Shown here in pieces: positions 4,755 to 12,866 of a stretch of 16,466 bases of DNA. The DNA is from an uncultured Treponema sp. (GTDB lineage: Bacteria; Spirochaetota; Spirochaetia; Treponematales; Treponemataceae). The stretch is from positions 1 to 16,466 of the forward strand of contig CAKUWD010000043.1 in assembly GCA_934699065.1 (NCBI GenBank), given 5' to 3'. The stretch's first letter is position 1, and each line of letters begins with the position of its first letter. The position numbers and the translations under genes were made by a program. The notes under the pieces are model-generated. The model saw only the letters and a list, made by a program, of their open reading frames with translations, was not told the origin of the DNA and searched no databases.

Positions 4755-6983
4755 ATGAAACTCTGGGAAACTGGTGCAATTTACGAAAACGGAAAGATTA
4801 GTCCTGCAGCTGGTGCATCTGCTGAAGGCAGCAAAAAAACTATCGCTTATTCAATTTTACAGAAACACAATACAAGCGGCGACGAAAGTAAACTTAAAAT
4901 CAAGTTTGACAAAATCACTTCTCACGATATTACTTACGTTGGAATTATTCAGACTGCCCGTGCGAGCGGCCTCGAAAAGTTCCCTATTCCTTATGTTTTG
5001 ACAAACTGTCACAACTCACTTTGTGCTGTTGGTGGTACTATTAATGATGACGACCACATGTTCGGTTTGACTTGTGCTCAGAAATATGGTGGAGTTTATG
5101 TTCCTCCTCATCAGGCTGTAATTCACCAGTATGCCCGTGAAATGCTTGCTGAATGTGGTGCTATGATTTTGGGTTCAGACTCTCATACACGCTATGGTGC
5201 TCTTGGTACTATGGCAATCGGTGAGGGTGGTGGAGAGCTCGCAAAGCAGCTTCTCGGAAAAACTTACGATGTAAACTATCCAGGAGTTGTTGCAATTTAT
5301 CTGACTGGAGCTCCTGTTCCTGGTGTTGGTCCTCAGGACGTTGCCCTTGCAATCATTAAAGAAGTTTTTGCAAGCGGATTTGTAAAGAACAAGGTAATGG
5401 AATTTATCGGTCCTGGCGTTGCTAACCTTTCTGCTGATTTCCGTATTGGTGTTGATGTAATGACTACAGAAACAACCTGTCTTTCTTCTATTTGGGAAAC
5501 TGATGGTAAGGTTGAAGAGTGGTATGCAATTCATGGCAGAGTAGGTGCTTATAAAGAGCTCAAGCCTCAGAATGGCGCTTACTACGATGCTGCAATCGAA
5601 ATTGATTTGAGCGAAATCCGCCCTATGATTGCTATGCCATTCCACCCATCTTGTGCTTATACTATTGAAGAAGTAAATAAGAACCTTGATGATGTTTTGA
5701 CTGACGCTGAAAAGCGTGCTAAGGTAAGCTTCGGCGATAAGGTAGATTTCAACCTCCATAACAAAATTATTGACGGCAAGCTTTATGTAGACCAGGGAAT
5801 TATCGCTGGTTGTGCTGGTGGTGGATTTGAAAACATCTGTGCTGCAGCTGATATTCTCAAGGGCAAGGACTCAGGAAACGGCAAGTTCGTTTTGAGCGTT
5901 TATCCTGCTTCTATGCCAGTGTACATGGAGCTTATGAAGAATGGTGCCTTTGGTGCTTTGATTGATGCCGGTGCTGTTGTTAAGACTGCTTTCTGTGGCC
6001 CATGTTTTGGTGCAGGGGACACTCCTGCTAACGGCGCCTTCTCAATCCGTCACTCTACAAGAAACTTCCCTAACCGCGAAGGTTCAAAGATTCAGAACGG
6101 ACAGCTTTCAAGCGTTGCTCTTATGGATGCACGTTCTATTGCCGCTACTGCAGCAAACAAGGGCTTCCTTACAGCCGCAACAGAATTCGACACAGAGTTC
6201 AGCGGAAAGAAATATTTCTTTGATAAAGCAATTTACGAAAAACGTGTATACGATTCAAAGGGCGTTGCCCATCCGGAAGTTGAAATTCAGTTTGGTCCTA
6301 ACATCAAAGACTGGCCTGCTATGAAGCCACTTTCAGATGACCTTCTCATTAAGATTGTTTCTGAGATTCACGACCCTGTAACAACAACTGATGAATTGAT
6401 TCCTTCCGGAGAAACTTCATCATTCCGTTCAAATCCACTTGGATTGGCTGAGTTTACACTTAGCCGCCGCGACCCGGCTTATGTTGGCCGCGCTAAGGCT
6501 GTTCGTGATGGTAGTGAAGAAGTGAAGGCTGAAGTAAAAACTGCAGCGGCAGCTCTTGAAAAGTTCTCTGCAGGTTATGGTGCCCGTGCAGAAGCCGCAG
6601 GCCTCGGCTCATCAATCTTCGCAGTAAAACCAGGTGACGGTTCTGCCCGCGAACAGGCTGCAAGCTGCCAGAAGGTACTTGGCGGCTGGGCAAACATTGC
6701 AAATGAATATGCTACAAAGCGTTATCGCTCTAACCTCATCAACTGGGGTATGCTCCCATTCCTTTATAAGGATGGCGACAAAAATCTTCCATTTGCAAAC
6801 GGCGACTATGTATTTATCCCGGATGTAAAAAAGATGGTTCAGGACAAATTGCCATCATGCAAAGCATACGCAGTAAAGGCAGACGGTACTGTAAATGAGT
6901 TTGAACTCAGTACCGGCGACCTCACAGACGACGAGCGTAAAATCATCCTCGCCGGATGTTTAATAAATTTCTATAGAGATTAA
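4755..6983 (+). CDS. Aconitase-superfamily hydratase (YbhJ-like)
   Basis: An iron-sulfur hydro-lyase of the aconitase superfamily, probably cytosolic, 742 residues. It matches the YbhJ/'hydratase' branch rather than AcnA or AcnB. Cluster ligands are visible as C353 (AGCAGGG) and C414/C417 (C-G-P-C), spaced as in mitochondrial aconitase. Active-site blocks are present: GSDSHTRYGALGTMA with D142-S143-H144, the arginines R436 and R441 in STRNFPNREG, and S630-A-R632 in the C-terminal swivelling domain, where aconitases have S-S-R. The true substrate is unproven; citrate/isocitrate is the default, with other tricarboxylates possible. AAGGAA at 4743-4748 supports the start. The dcuB neighbour suggests a C4/C6 organic-acid role. 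No isocitrate dehydrogenase or citrate synthase lies nearby. Confidence 0.88.
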   Translation: MKLWETGAIYENGKISPAAGASAEGSKKTIAYSILQKHNTSGDESKLKIKFDKITSHDITYVGIIQTARASGLEKFPIPYVLTNCHNSLCAVGGTINDDDHMFGLTCAQKYGGVYVPPHQAVIHQYAREMLAECGAMILGSDSHTRYGALGTMAIGEGGGELAKQLLGKTYDVNYPGVVAIYLTGAPVPGVGPQDVALAIIKEVFASGFVKNKVMEFIGPGVANLSADFRIGVDVMTTETTCLSSIWETDGKVEEWYAIHGRVGAYKELKPQNGAYYDAAIEIDLSEIRPMIAMPFHPSCAYTIEEVNKNLDDVLTDAEKRAKVSFGDKVDFNLHNKIIDGKLYVDQGIIAGCAGGGFENICAAADILKGKDSGNGKFVLSVYPASMPVYMELMKNGAFGALIDAGAVVKTAFCGPCFGAGDTPANGAFSIRHSTRNFPNREGSKIQNGQLSSVALMDARSIAATAANKGFLTAATEFDTEFSGKKYFFDKAIYEKRVYDSKGVAHPEVEIQFGPNIKDWPAMKPLSDDLLIKIVSEIHDPVTTTDELIPSGETSSFRSNPLGLAEFTLSRRDPAYVGRAKAVRDGSEEVKAEVKTAAAALEKFSAGYGARAEAAGLGSSIFAVKPGDGSAREQAASCQKVLGGWANIANEYATKRYRSNLINWGMLPFLYKDGDKNLPFANGDYVFIPDVKKMVQDKLPSCKAYAVKADGTVNEFELSTGDLTDDERKIILAGCLINFYRD

Positions 6984-7090
6984 AATACACTGGTGGTTTC
7001 GATATGCCCTTCGGGCTACTCAACCACCGGGCCTACAATAAATACGGTGGTTGAGCTTGTCGAAACTACCGTAGAACACAGGAGAGTCAT
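6984..7090 (+). repeat. Dispersed GGTGGTT..AACCACC repeat pair before the udp remnant
   Basis: Two inverted copies fill this gap. The first pairs GGTGGTT 6992-6998 with AACCACC 7022-7028 around an inner stem GCCC 7006-7009 / GGGC 7013-7016. The second, in the opposite orientation, pairs TACGGTGGTT 7043-7052 with AACTACCGTA 7064-7073 (10 bp with one G-T wobble) around a GAGCTTGTCGA loop. The second copy ends 6 bases before the AGGAG (7080-7084) of the following gene. A third copy sits just before argG (16050-16085) in the same orientation as the second. Confidence 0.8.
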
Positions 7091-7823
7091 ATGGTAGACT
7101 ACACAGAAGGTTCAGGAAAACAGTATCACACAGGCGTTGGTCCTGCAGACATTGGTAAATATGTTATCATGCCGGGCGACCCCAAGCGCTGCGAAAAAAT
7201 CGCTGCACACTTTGATAATCCAAAGCTTGTTGCAGATGTTCGTGAATACACAACCTACACAGGTACCCTCGAAGGAGTTCCTGTAAGTGTTACTTCAACT
7301 GGTATCGGCGGACCTTCTGCTTATTCGCGTTGGAACCTGCGGTGGTATGCAGGAAGATGTTATGGGCGGCGATATAGTAATCGCTACAGGTGCTGTTCGT
7401 ATGGAAGGAACTTCCCGCGAGTTTGCACCAATCGAATATCCTGCAGTTGCAAACCTGGACTGTGTAAATGCCCTTGTAGCTGCCGCTCGCGACCTCAAAG
7501 CTCCTCACCACACAGGTGTTGTTCAGTGTAAAGATTCATTTTTTGGTCAGCATGAGCCTGAAGTAATGCCTGTAAGTTACGAACTCGAAAATAAATGGCA
7601 GGCCTGGCTTCGAATGGGGTGTCTTGCCAGCGAAATGGAAAGTGCCGCTCTCTTTATCGCCGGCCAGTTCCTTCGTGTTCGCGTAGGTTCCTGCTTCCTT
7701 GTAGTTGCAAATCAGGAACGGGCAAAAAAAGGACTTCCTAATAAACAGGCTCATGATACAGAACTTGCAATCACTGTTGGAGTTGAAGCTCTCCGCCGAC
7801 TTATTATTCAGGACAAGAATTAA
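7091..7823 (+). pseudogene. udp: Uridine phosphorylase, frameshifted by an internal deletion
   Basis: The enzyme splits uridine with phosphate to uracil and ribose-1-phosphate in nucleoside salvage. Residues 1-77 read from ATG 7091 (AGGAG at 7080-7084) and contain the phosphate-binding MPGDPKRCEKIAAHF, ADVREYTTYTG and STGIGGPS. The rest continues in another frame: IRVGTCGGM, MEGTSREFAPIEYPAV, KDSFFGQHEPEVMPVSYEL, then CLASEMESAALF (the ribose-contacting E-M-E) and EALRRLI at the end. The junction is at about 7315-7328. Intact homologues have about 17 residues between G-G-P-S and the R of R-V-G-T; here only 7 bases remain. Roughly 44 bases appear lost, which shifts the frame. The missing part includes the helix E-E-L-x-x-L-G. 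It is either a real pseudogene or an assembly error. The first frame alone would give a 146-residue chimaeric product. Confidence 0.85.
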
Positions 7824-7825
7824 TA

Positions 7826-7909
7826 GATTCCGAAATAAGTTCGGAATGACATTTACGTCATCCTGAACCGGAATGACATTTACGTCATCCTGAACTTGTT
7901 TCAGGATCT
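7826..7909. repeat. Hairpin repeats (GTCAT..ATCT family), copies 3 and 4, with internal tandem duplication
   Basis: Copy 3 is ATTCCGAA 7827-7834 with TTCGGAAT 7840-7847, loop ATAAG. Copy 4 is ATCCTGAA 7887-7894 with TTCAGGAT 7900-7907, loop CTTGT. They point in opposite directions, tail to tail. Between them a 27-base unit occurs twice exactly (7842-7868 and 7869-7895), carrying a truncated extra half of the repeat. The family also occurs at 1402-1464. Confidence 0.85.
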
Positions 7910-7922
7910 TAATTACAATAAT

Positions 7923-7950
7923 GCTCCACATTTATGTGGGGCTTTTTTTT
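7923..7950 (+). terminator. Rho-independent terminator after the udp remnant
   Basis: GCTCCACA (7923-7930) pairs with TGTGGGGC (7935-7942), an 8-bp stem with one G-T wobble and a TTTA loop, followed directly by eight T (7943-7950). It ends the upstream unit just before the next promoter, whose -35 box begins in the T-run. Confidence 0.85.
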
Positions 7951-7977
7951 GCAAATAGAATAAAATCATGTTATAAT
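7949..7977 (+). promoter_or_regulatory. Strong sigma-70-type promoter with extended -10
   Basis: TTGCAA (7949-7954), 17 bases, then a perfect TATAAT (7972-7977). TG at 7969-7970 gives the extended -10 form TGTTATAAT. The expected start is at 7983-7986, on top of the ATG at 7986, so the mRNA would have a leader of at most about 3 bases. Confidence 0.7.
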
Positions 7978-7985
7978 TGATGGAT

Positions 7986-9896
7986 ATGAAGAAGAAAATC
8001 GCCGTACTTGCTTGTGGCTGGAGTACATACTTTCTTAAAAACTTTATAGAAGGTATGCAGAAGGCTGTTCAGGGAAAGAATACTGATATTTATTTGTTCA
8101 ATACCTATAATTATACTGAGTATTCTGGCTTTCCTAATTACACAGGTGCGTCCATTTTTAATCTTATTCATTACGAAGATTTTGACGGTATTGTAATTCT
8201 TGCTGATTTAATTGGTAATCCCCGCATTCTTGAACGTGAAAGACTTAGAATTGTAAAATCGGGAAAACCTGCAATCAGTATTAATAGAAAAATGGAAGGT
8301 ATCTGCTGTCTTCGTGTTGATAATTATTCTGGTGCATATGAAGTCATGAATCATCTTATTCATATGCATAATATCAAAGATATTGCTTATGTTGCTGGTA
8401 AAGAAACTTCAGTTGATATAAGTGAACGATACAAAGCTTATACTACAGTTTTAAGAGATAATGAAATTCCTTTTAACGCTGAAAAAGTTTTCTCTATAGA
8501 TTTTAGTGATTATCATTGTGCCTACAGATTTTTTTATGATTATGTAAAAAGCGGTAAAACACTTCCTCAGGCTTTTGCCTGTGCTAATGATTTGATAGCC
8601 CTTGCTTTACTAAAGGTTTGTAATGAAAATAAAATCTCTATACCGGAACAGTTGAAAATAATAGGCTTCGATGATATTCCGGAAGCAAAATGTACTTTTC
8701 CTTCTCTTACTACTGTTTATAATAATGCAGAAATTCTTGGTGCAGAAGTCGTAAATCGTCTTGAATTTGGAGTTAATCCTGCTCAAATATTAAAAGTAAA
8801 AAGTACACCTGTTTTACGTCAATCCTGCGGTTGTGCAAATACTAATACAAAGATGCAGTCACTTTTAACTCTTAATCTTCTTGATGATTCCAACAAAAAA
8901 GAAGAATTTGATACTCAGATAGAAGTGCTTGGCGAAATATTTGCAGAAGCAGCAGATGTTTTTACTTTACTTACTAATATTGAAAATTATCTGGCAAAGT
9001 CTCATGTAATAGAAGGCGAGAATTTCTGTATATTCATGAAATCTGACTGGACTTCAGTTCTTATTAATTCTGCTGAAAATCTTCCGCAAAACCTTAGTTA
9101 TGGAAATCAGGTTCAGGCTATCTGTTCCATTCAGGATAATAAAAAGTATCTGCGCGAAATGCTTACTACCCGCGATCTTATTCCTGCAAAAATGAAGAGT
9201 GAAGAAAGTTCAACCTTTATGTTCCTTCCAATTTATCATCACTCTTATGTTCACGGATATTATGTTTCAAAAAATAATCTTTCTATGATTAATAACCGCT
9301 ACGGTTATATCTGGTCTCGTAATTTTGGTACAAATATAGAACATTTCCGAAAGAAGAATATGTTCAAGCAGATGAGTCAGCAGTATCTGAAGCTTTCAAC
9401 AAAAGATGCTCTTTCTGGAATGCTTAACCGCCAGGGACTTGAAAAACTTGCAAAACCATTCTATTCTCAGAATAAAAAAAATGGTCTTACAACGGTTCTC
9501 TTCTTTGTTGATATCAATAAAATGAAACATATTAACGACCAGTTTGGGCATCTTCATGGCGATCTGGCGGTAAAAACTGTTTCTGCTGCAGTTCTTGAAA
9601 CTGTTCCACATAACTGGTTATGTATCCGCTATGGTGGAGATGAATTTCTTGTTGTTGGTAACAGTAAAAATTATAACGGCGAAGACTATTGTACTCAGAT
9701 AAAAGAAAGACTTGCGGCAAAGACTTCGGTCATGCATCTTCCATATAATCTTTCTGCAAGTGTTGGAACTTACAGCGTGCCAGCGCATTCTGATCTAACA
9801 CTTGAACAGGCTGTTGAAACTGTAGATAATATAATGTATGAACAGAAACAGGCCTTCCATAAAGAAGATGATAAGGCTGCTGCTGAACAGCATTAA
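7986..9896 (+). CDS. Sugar-binding-protein-like sensor fused to GGDEF diguanylate cyclase
   Basis: A 636-residue, probably cytosolic enzyme making cyclic di-GMP. Residues 1 to about 270 resemble the ligand-binding core of LacI/PurR regulators (KIAVLACG start, F-D-G-I-V-I-L, G-F-D-D-I-P at 227-232 and the P-S-L-T-T-V strand), but no helix-turn-helix, signal peptide or membrane segment precedes them. R-Q-S-C-G-C follows near 280, a linker seen in such fusions. The middle, about 290-460, is unassigned and may be GAF-like. The GGDEF domain (about 465-620) has DALSGMLNRQGL, VDINKMKHINDQFGHLHGD and an intact G-G-D-E-F at 550-554; no RxxD inhibitory site is visible five residues upstream. ATG 7986 is chosen because the promoter's -10 overlaps the earlier TTG 7977 and ATG 7980. 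No Shine-Dalgarno is present. The ligand is unknown, perhaps a sugar. Confidence 0.88.
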   Translation: MKKKIAVLACGWSTYFLKNFIEGMQKAVQGKNTDIYLFNTYNYTEYSGFPNYTGASIFNLIHYEDFDGIVILADLIGNPRILERERLRIVKSGKPAISINRKMEGICCLRVDNYSGAYEVMNHLIHMHNIKDIAYVAGKETSVDISERYKAYTTVLRDNEIPFNAEKVFSIDFSDYHCAYRFFYDYVKSGKTLPQAFACANDLIALALLKVCNENKISIPEQLKIIGFDDIPEAKCTFPSLTTVYNNAEILGAEVVNRLEFGVNPAQILKVKSTPVLRQSCGCANTNTKMQSLLTLNLLDDSNKKEEFDTQIEVLGEIFAEAADVFTLLTNIENYLAKSHVIEGENFCIFMKSDWTSVLINSAENLPQNLSYGNQVQAICSIQDNKKYLREMLTTRDLIPAKMKSEESSTFMFLPIYHHSYVHGYYVSKNNLSMINNRYGYIWSRNFGTNIEHFRKKNMFKQMSQQYLKLSTKDALSGMLNRQGLEKLAKPFYSQNKKNGLTTVLFFVDINKMKHINDQFGHLHGDLAVKTVSAAVLETVPHNWLCIRYGGDEFLVVGNSKNYNGEDYCTQIKERLAAKTSVMHLPYNLSASVGTYSVPAHSDLTLEQAVETVDNIMYEQKQAFHKEDDKAAAEQH

Positions 9897-9962
9897 TAAA
9901 GGTTTGTAAAAAAGAGATTTGTAATAAAAGGATGGAGTTTTATCTCATTTTTTTGATTGAAT

Positions 9963-9990
9963 AAAAGAATATCAAACGGTATTCTTTTTT
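9963..9990 (+). terminator. Candidate weak AT-rich terminator between the cyclase and chemoreceptor genes
   Basis: AAAAGAATA (9963-9971) pairs with TATTCTTTT (9980-9988) around an 8-base loop, followed by more T. The stem is AT-rich and so weak. The 120-base gap (9897-10016) also has a possible ATAAAA/TTTTAT stem (9924-9943) before a T-run. I see no convincing promoter in it. Confidence 0.35.
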
Positions 9991-10016
9991 GGAATATTTT
10001 TTCTATGGAGAAAAAT

Positions 10017-12263
10017 ATGGGAAATAAATCTTCAAAAGCATCGATTCGAACAAGCTTGATTTTATCACTTGGAATTGGAATGATTCTCATTTCTGTTGTA
10101 ATGACTTTTATTATTGGTCGTACAGTTTTAAGAAGTAACAAAGAACAGATTACCAAAAGCATTATTACTCTGAGTGAATCAAAAGGTATTTCAGTTGAAC
10201 GCAGTATGACGGAAGTTGTAAATGCAGCAGAAGCCCTTGCCGGCGTTTTGGGTGGAACCTGGGCTATTCCGGAAAAGCAGAGAGCTTCAGCAGCAGAGCA
10301 GGCCGTACGTGCAATGGTAAAATCTTCTACTATTGATTCTGCCTGGGCTTACTGGTTACCAAATATGTTTGACCATAAAGATAAACTTCGTGCAGATTAT
10401 AATGATAACCCGACAGGACAGTTTAAAATTCATTATATTCGTGACAAGAATGGTCGTATCAAAAATGATATTGTTACTGAATTTACAGAAGCACAGATAG
10501 AACAGGCGGCAAATACACAATATTCATATATCAGTGAACCTGTTATTACCGTGCTTGATGGTGAATCTGTATTGAGTGCAAAGGTTTTCAGTCAGATTCA
10601 AAACTCTCTTGGTCAGCATTCTGGTATTGCGGGAATTGATATTGTACTTTCTGGACTTGATGGAATGATGGATGGTGAATCTATTTTCCGTGGAACTAAA
10701 TGTGAATTTATTACTTCCAGCGGTGCAGTTCTTGCATCTACAGATCATACAGATGTCGGAAATAAATCTACATTTTTTTTAGATGCAAACCTGAAACAAT
10801 ATTTTGAACCGGTTTATATAAAACCTGATGGAACTCGTGCTGAACAAGGTGATGATATTTCTGAGTGCACAATTGATTATTCAACAATAACATTTTCTAC
10901 AAGAATAAAAAATCAGAATATGTTTGTAACACTTGTAAAGTCTCAGGTAGACCGTTCTGGAAATGCATGGTTCTTTGTTTCTATGACTCCAGAAGATGAA
11001 ATTGATAAAAGTGCCTGGACAACTATCTGGATTATTATTATAGCCTTTGCTCTTCAGATTATTATTGTAATGCTTATTGTATACGGAGTTGTAACTGGAA
11101 TAACTAAGCCTCTTAAGATTACAGTTGATGCCCTCAAGAACATCAGTGAAGGTGATGGTGATATGACTGTACGCCTTCATGCAAGACAGAATAACGAAAT
11201 AGGGGCAATGTGTGAAAGCTTTAATAAGACTATGGATAAGCTTTCTGTTTCTATTAAAGATGTTAAAAATTCCAGCGTAGAAATGGATGAAATTGGTAAT
11301 GAGCTTAATGAGTCTATGAGTCAAACATCACAGGCTGTTGTTGATATTACTTCAAGTATTGAGGCTATTCAGGGCCAGATGCAGGATCATGCGGCTGGTG
11401 TAGAAGAGGCTCTTTCTGTAGTAAATCAGATTGTAAAGAATATTCAGAAACTTAATGAAAATATTGATACTCAAGCCTCTAGTGTAACGGAATCTGCTGC
11501 TTCTATTGAGCAGATGACGGCAAATATCAGAAATGTATCTAATATTCTTGAAAATAACCGTGCTTCTATGAATCAGCTTGAACAGGCATCGGAACTTGGT
11601 CAGTCGCTTATTAACAGTATGGCTGAGCTTTCGGCAAAAATCCAGGATCGTTCAAAGAATCTTCAGGAAGCCTCTTCTGTAATCCGAAATATTGCGAGCC
11701 AGACAAACCTTCTTGCTATGAATGCGGCAATTGAGGCTGCGCATGCAGGAGACAGTGGACAGGGCTTCTCGGTAGTTGCTGGCGAAATCCGTAAGCTTGC
11801 AGAGGAATCTAACTCACAGGGTACAAAGATTCAGAACGAACTTAAAGATGTTCAGGACCTTATTAAGACTGTTTCAGAATCAACAATCCAGGTACAGACT
11901 CAGTTCAATAGTATTTTTGCACTTACAAAAACTGTAAGCGAACAGGAACTTATTATTGATGAAGAAATGCAGCAGCAGAATAAGGGTGGAGAACAGGTTC
12001 TTGAACTCATGCATACTATTAATGAAATTACAGTAAACGTAAAGAACGATTCTGATGAGATGATGGAAGGAAGTAAACAGGTTTCATATGAAATGGACCG
12101 AATTGCAAGCATGACTACATCTGTAAATACAAATGTCAAGAATATGACTGAAAAAACAGATGCAATCGGTAACCTTTCAAAGAAGGCTCATGAATACGTA
12201 GAAAAGAACGTAGAAAGTATTGCAAAACTTCGTGATGCAATGAATAAGTTTAAGGTTGAATAG
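10017..12263 (+). CDS. Methyl-accepting chemotaxis protein, dCache-type
   Basis: A transmembrane chemoreceptor of 748 residues that signals to CheA/CheW. TM1 is about 12-34 (LILSLGIGMILISVVMTFII). A large periplasmic domain follows (about 35-334) that looks like dCache: an N-terminal long helix, W-A-Y-W-L-P-N-M-F, YSYISEPVITVLDGESVLSA and GIAGIDIVLSGLDGMM. TM2 is about 336-359, then HAMP from about 360 (K-P-L-K-I-T-V-D-A-L). The signalling hairpin is intact: IASQTNLLAMNAAIEAAHAG (559-578), then GQGFSVVAGEIRKLAEES. The C-terminus ends KLRDAMNKFKVE with no NWETF-type CheR tether. ATG 10017 is chosen because GGAG (10007-10010) lies 6 bases upstream; the longer frame from 9957 reads through the candidate terminator. 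The next gene starts 17 bases downstream. The ligand is unknown. Confidence 0.93.
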   Translation: MGNKSSKASIRTSLILSLGIGMILISVVMTFIIGRTVLRSNKEQITKSIITLSESKGISVERSMTEVVNAAEALAGVLGGTWAIPEKQRASAAEQAVRAMVKSSTIDSAWAYWLPNMFDHKDKLRADYNDNPTGQFKIHYIRDKNGRIKNDIVTEFTEAQIEQAANTQYSYISEPVITVLDGESVLSAKVFSQIQNSLGQHSGIAGIDIVLSGLDGMMDGESIFRGTKCEFITSSGAVLASTDHTDVGNKSTFFLDANLKQYFEPVYIKPDGTRAEQGDDISECTIDYSTITFSTRIKNQNMFVTLVKSQVDRSGNAWFFVSMTPEDEIDKSAWTTIWIIIIAFALQIIIVMLIVYGVVTGITKPLKITVDALKNISEGDGDMTVRLHARQNNEIGAMCESFNKTMDKLSVSIKDVKNSSVEMDEIGNELNESMSQTSQAVVDITSSIEAIQGQMQDHAAGVEEALSVVNQIVKNIQKLNENIDTQASSVTESAASIEQMTANIRNVSNILENNRASMNQLEQASELGQSLINSMAELSAKIQDRSKNLQEASSVIRNIASQTNLLAMNAAIEAAHAGDSGQGFSVVAGEIRKLAEESNSQGTKIQNELKDVQDLIKTVSESTIQVQTQFNSIFALTKTVSEQELIIDEEMQQQNKGGEQVLELMHTINEITVNVKNDSDEMMEGSKQVSYEMDRIASMTTSVNTNVKNMTEKTDAIGNLSKKAHEYVEKNVESIAKLRDAMNKFKVE

Positions 12264-12280
12264 TTCTGGAGGATATTGCA

Positions 12281-12853
12281 ATGAAAAAAATAATTTCTTT
12301 ATTTTCTATATTGATTACTTTTGCTGGCCTTTGTTTTGCTCAAATGGATCAGGGACTTCCTGATGGTTCTGTGTTCCTTTTCGATGGTTTTGAAAAAGGA
12401 AATTACTGGATCTGGGCCGGTTTTGACTGGGATCAATATGGTTCTGTAAAAAACTCAACAGGTGCAAATATTTCTAAAGACTGGGCTTCTGAAGGTTCTC
12501 ATTCCCTTGAAATGACAATGGATGTAATGGATAAGAATTCTACAAAGTCTGGAATCTGGTTCTATGATGGAACAAATGATTTGTCTGAGGCAAAGTATAT
12601 TGTTATGGATTTTTATAATCCGGAAAATTACGTTTACAATATTAACGTAGTAATTCAGGCAACTGATTCTTGGAACTGGTGGAGTCTTGAGCATTATGAT
12701 CTTCCAAAGGGTGTTCATACAATGGTTTTTGATCTTTCAAAATATCCTGAAAGACTTAATGATGTAAGACGAATCTCAATCTACAACAACAGTAGTGCAA
12801 TCCTCATGAAGGAATCGCATATTTATGTTGATAATATCCGCTTAATAAAGTAG
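12281..12853 (+). CDS. Secreted beta-rich protein, carbohydrate-binding-like
   Basis: A 190-residue exported protein. The signal peptide MKKIISLFSILITFAGLCFA is followed by Q-M-D-Q, with cleavage likely after A20. The mature part is Trp-, Tyr- and Asp-rich with alternating beta strands: FLFDGFEKGNYWIWAGFDWD, GSHSLEMTMDV, KYIVMDFYNPENYVYNINVV, then S-W-N-W-W-S and DVRRISIYNNSS, ending in IYVDNIRLIK. This order and the final D-N-I-R-L strand resemble galactose-binding or CBM jelly-roll modules, where the exposed tryptophans bind glycans. That is inferred from the pattern, not proven, and no catalytic domain is present. GGAGG at 12268-12272 is 8 bases before the ATG. It lies 17 bases after the chemoreceptor gene, so the two are probably co-transcribed. 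Confidence 0.8.
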   Translation: MKKIISLFSILITFAGLCFAQMDQGLPDGSVFLFDGFEKGNYWIWAGFDWDQYGSVKNSTGANISKDWASEGSHSLEMTMDVMDKNSTKSGIWFYDGTNDLSEAKYIVMDFYNPENYVYNINVVIQATDSWNWWSLEHYDLPKGVHTMVFDLSKYPERLNDVRRISIYNNSSAILMKESHIYVDNIRLIK

Positions 12854-12866
12854 ACTTTTTTTCATT

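Noticed and set aside
7287..7823. Separate 178-residue gene in the second half of udp
   Set aside because: It begins without a ribosome site, and its sequence is the continuation of uridine phosphorylase after the frame break.
7842..7895. Two 27-base units as a short CRISPR array
   Set aside because: The units are directly adjacent with no spacers, consist of the hairpin repeat itself, and no cas gene is present.
7536..7931. 131-codon minus-strand ORF opposite udp
   Set aside because: Its N-terminal half is the translated tandem repeat (a QDDVNVIP unit twice), and the rest is antisense to conserved udp codons.
9957..10016. N-terminal extension of the chemoreceptor to TTG 9957 or ATG 10005
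   Set aside because: The extension reads through a candidate terminator stem; GGAG at 10007-10010 is correctly spaced for ATG 10017, after which TM1 follows normally.
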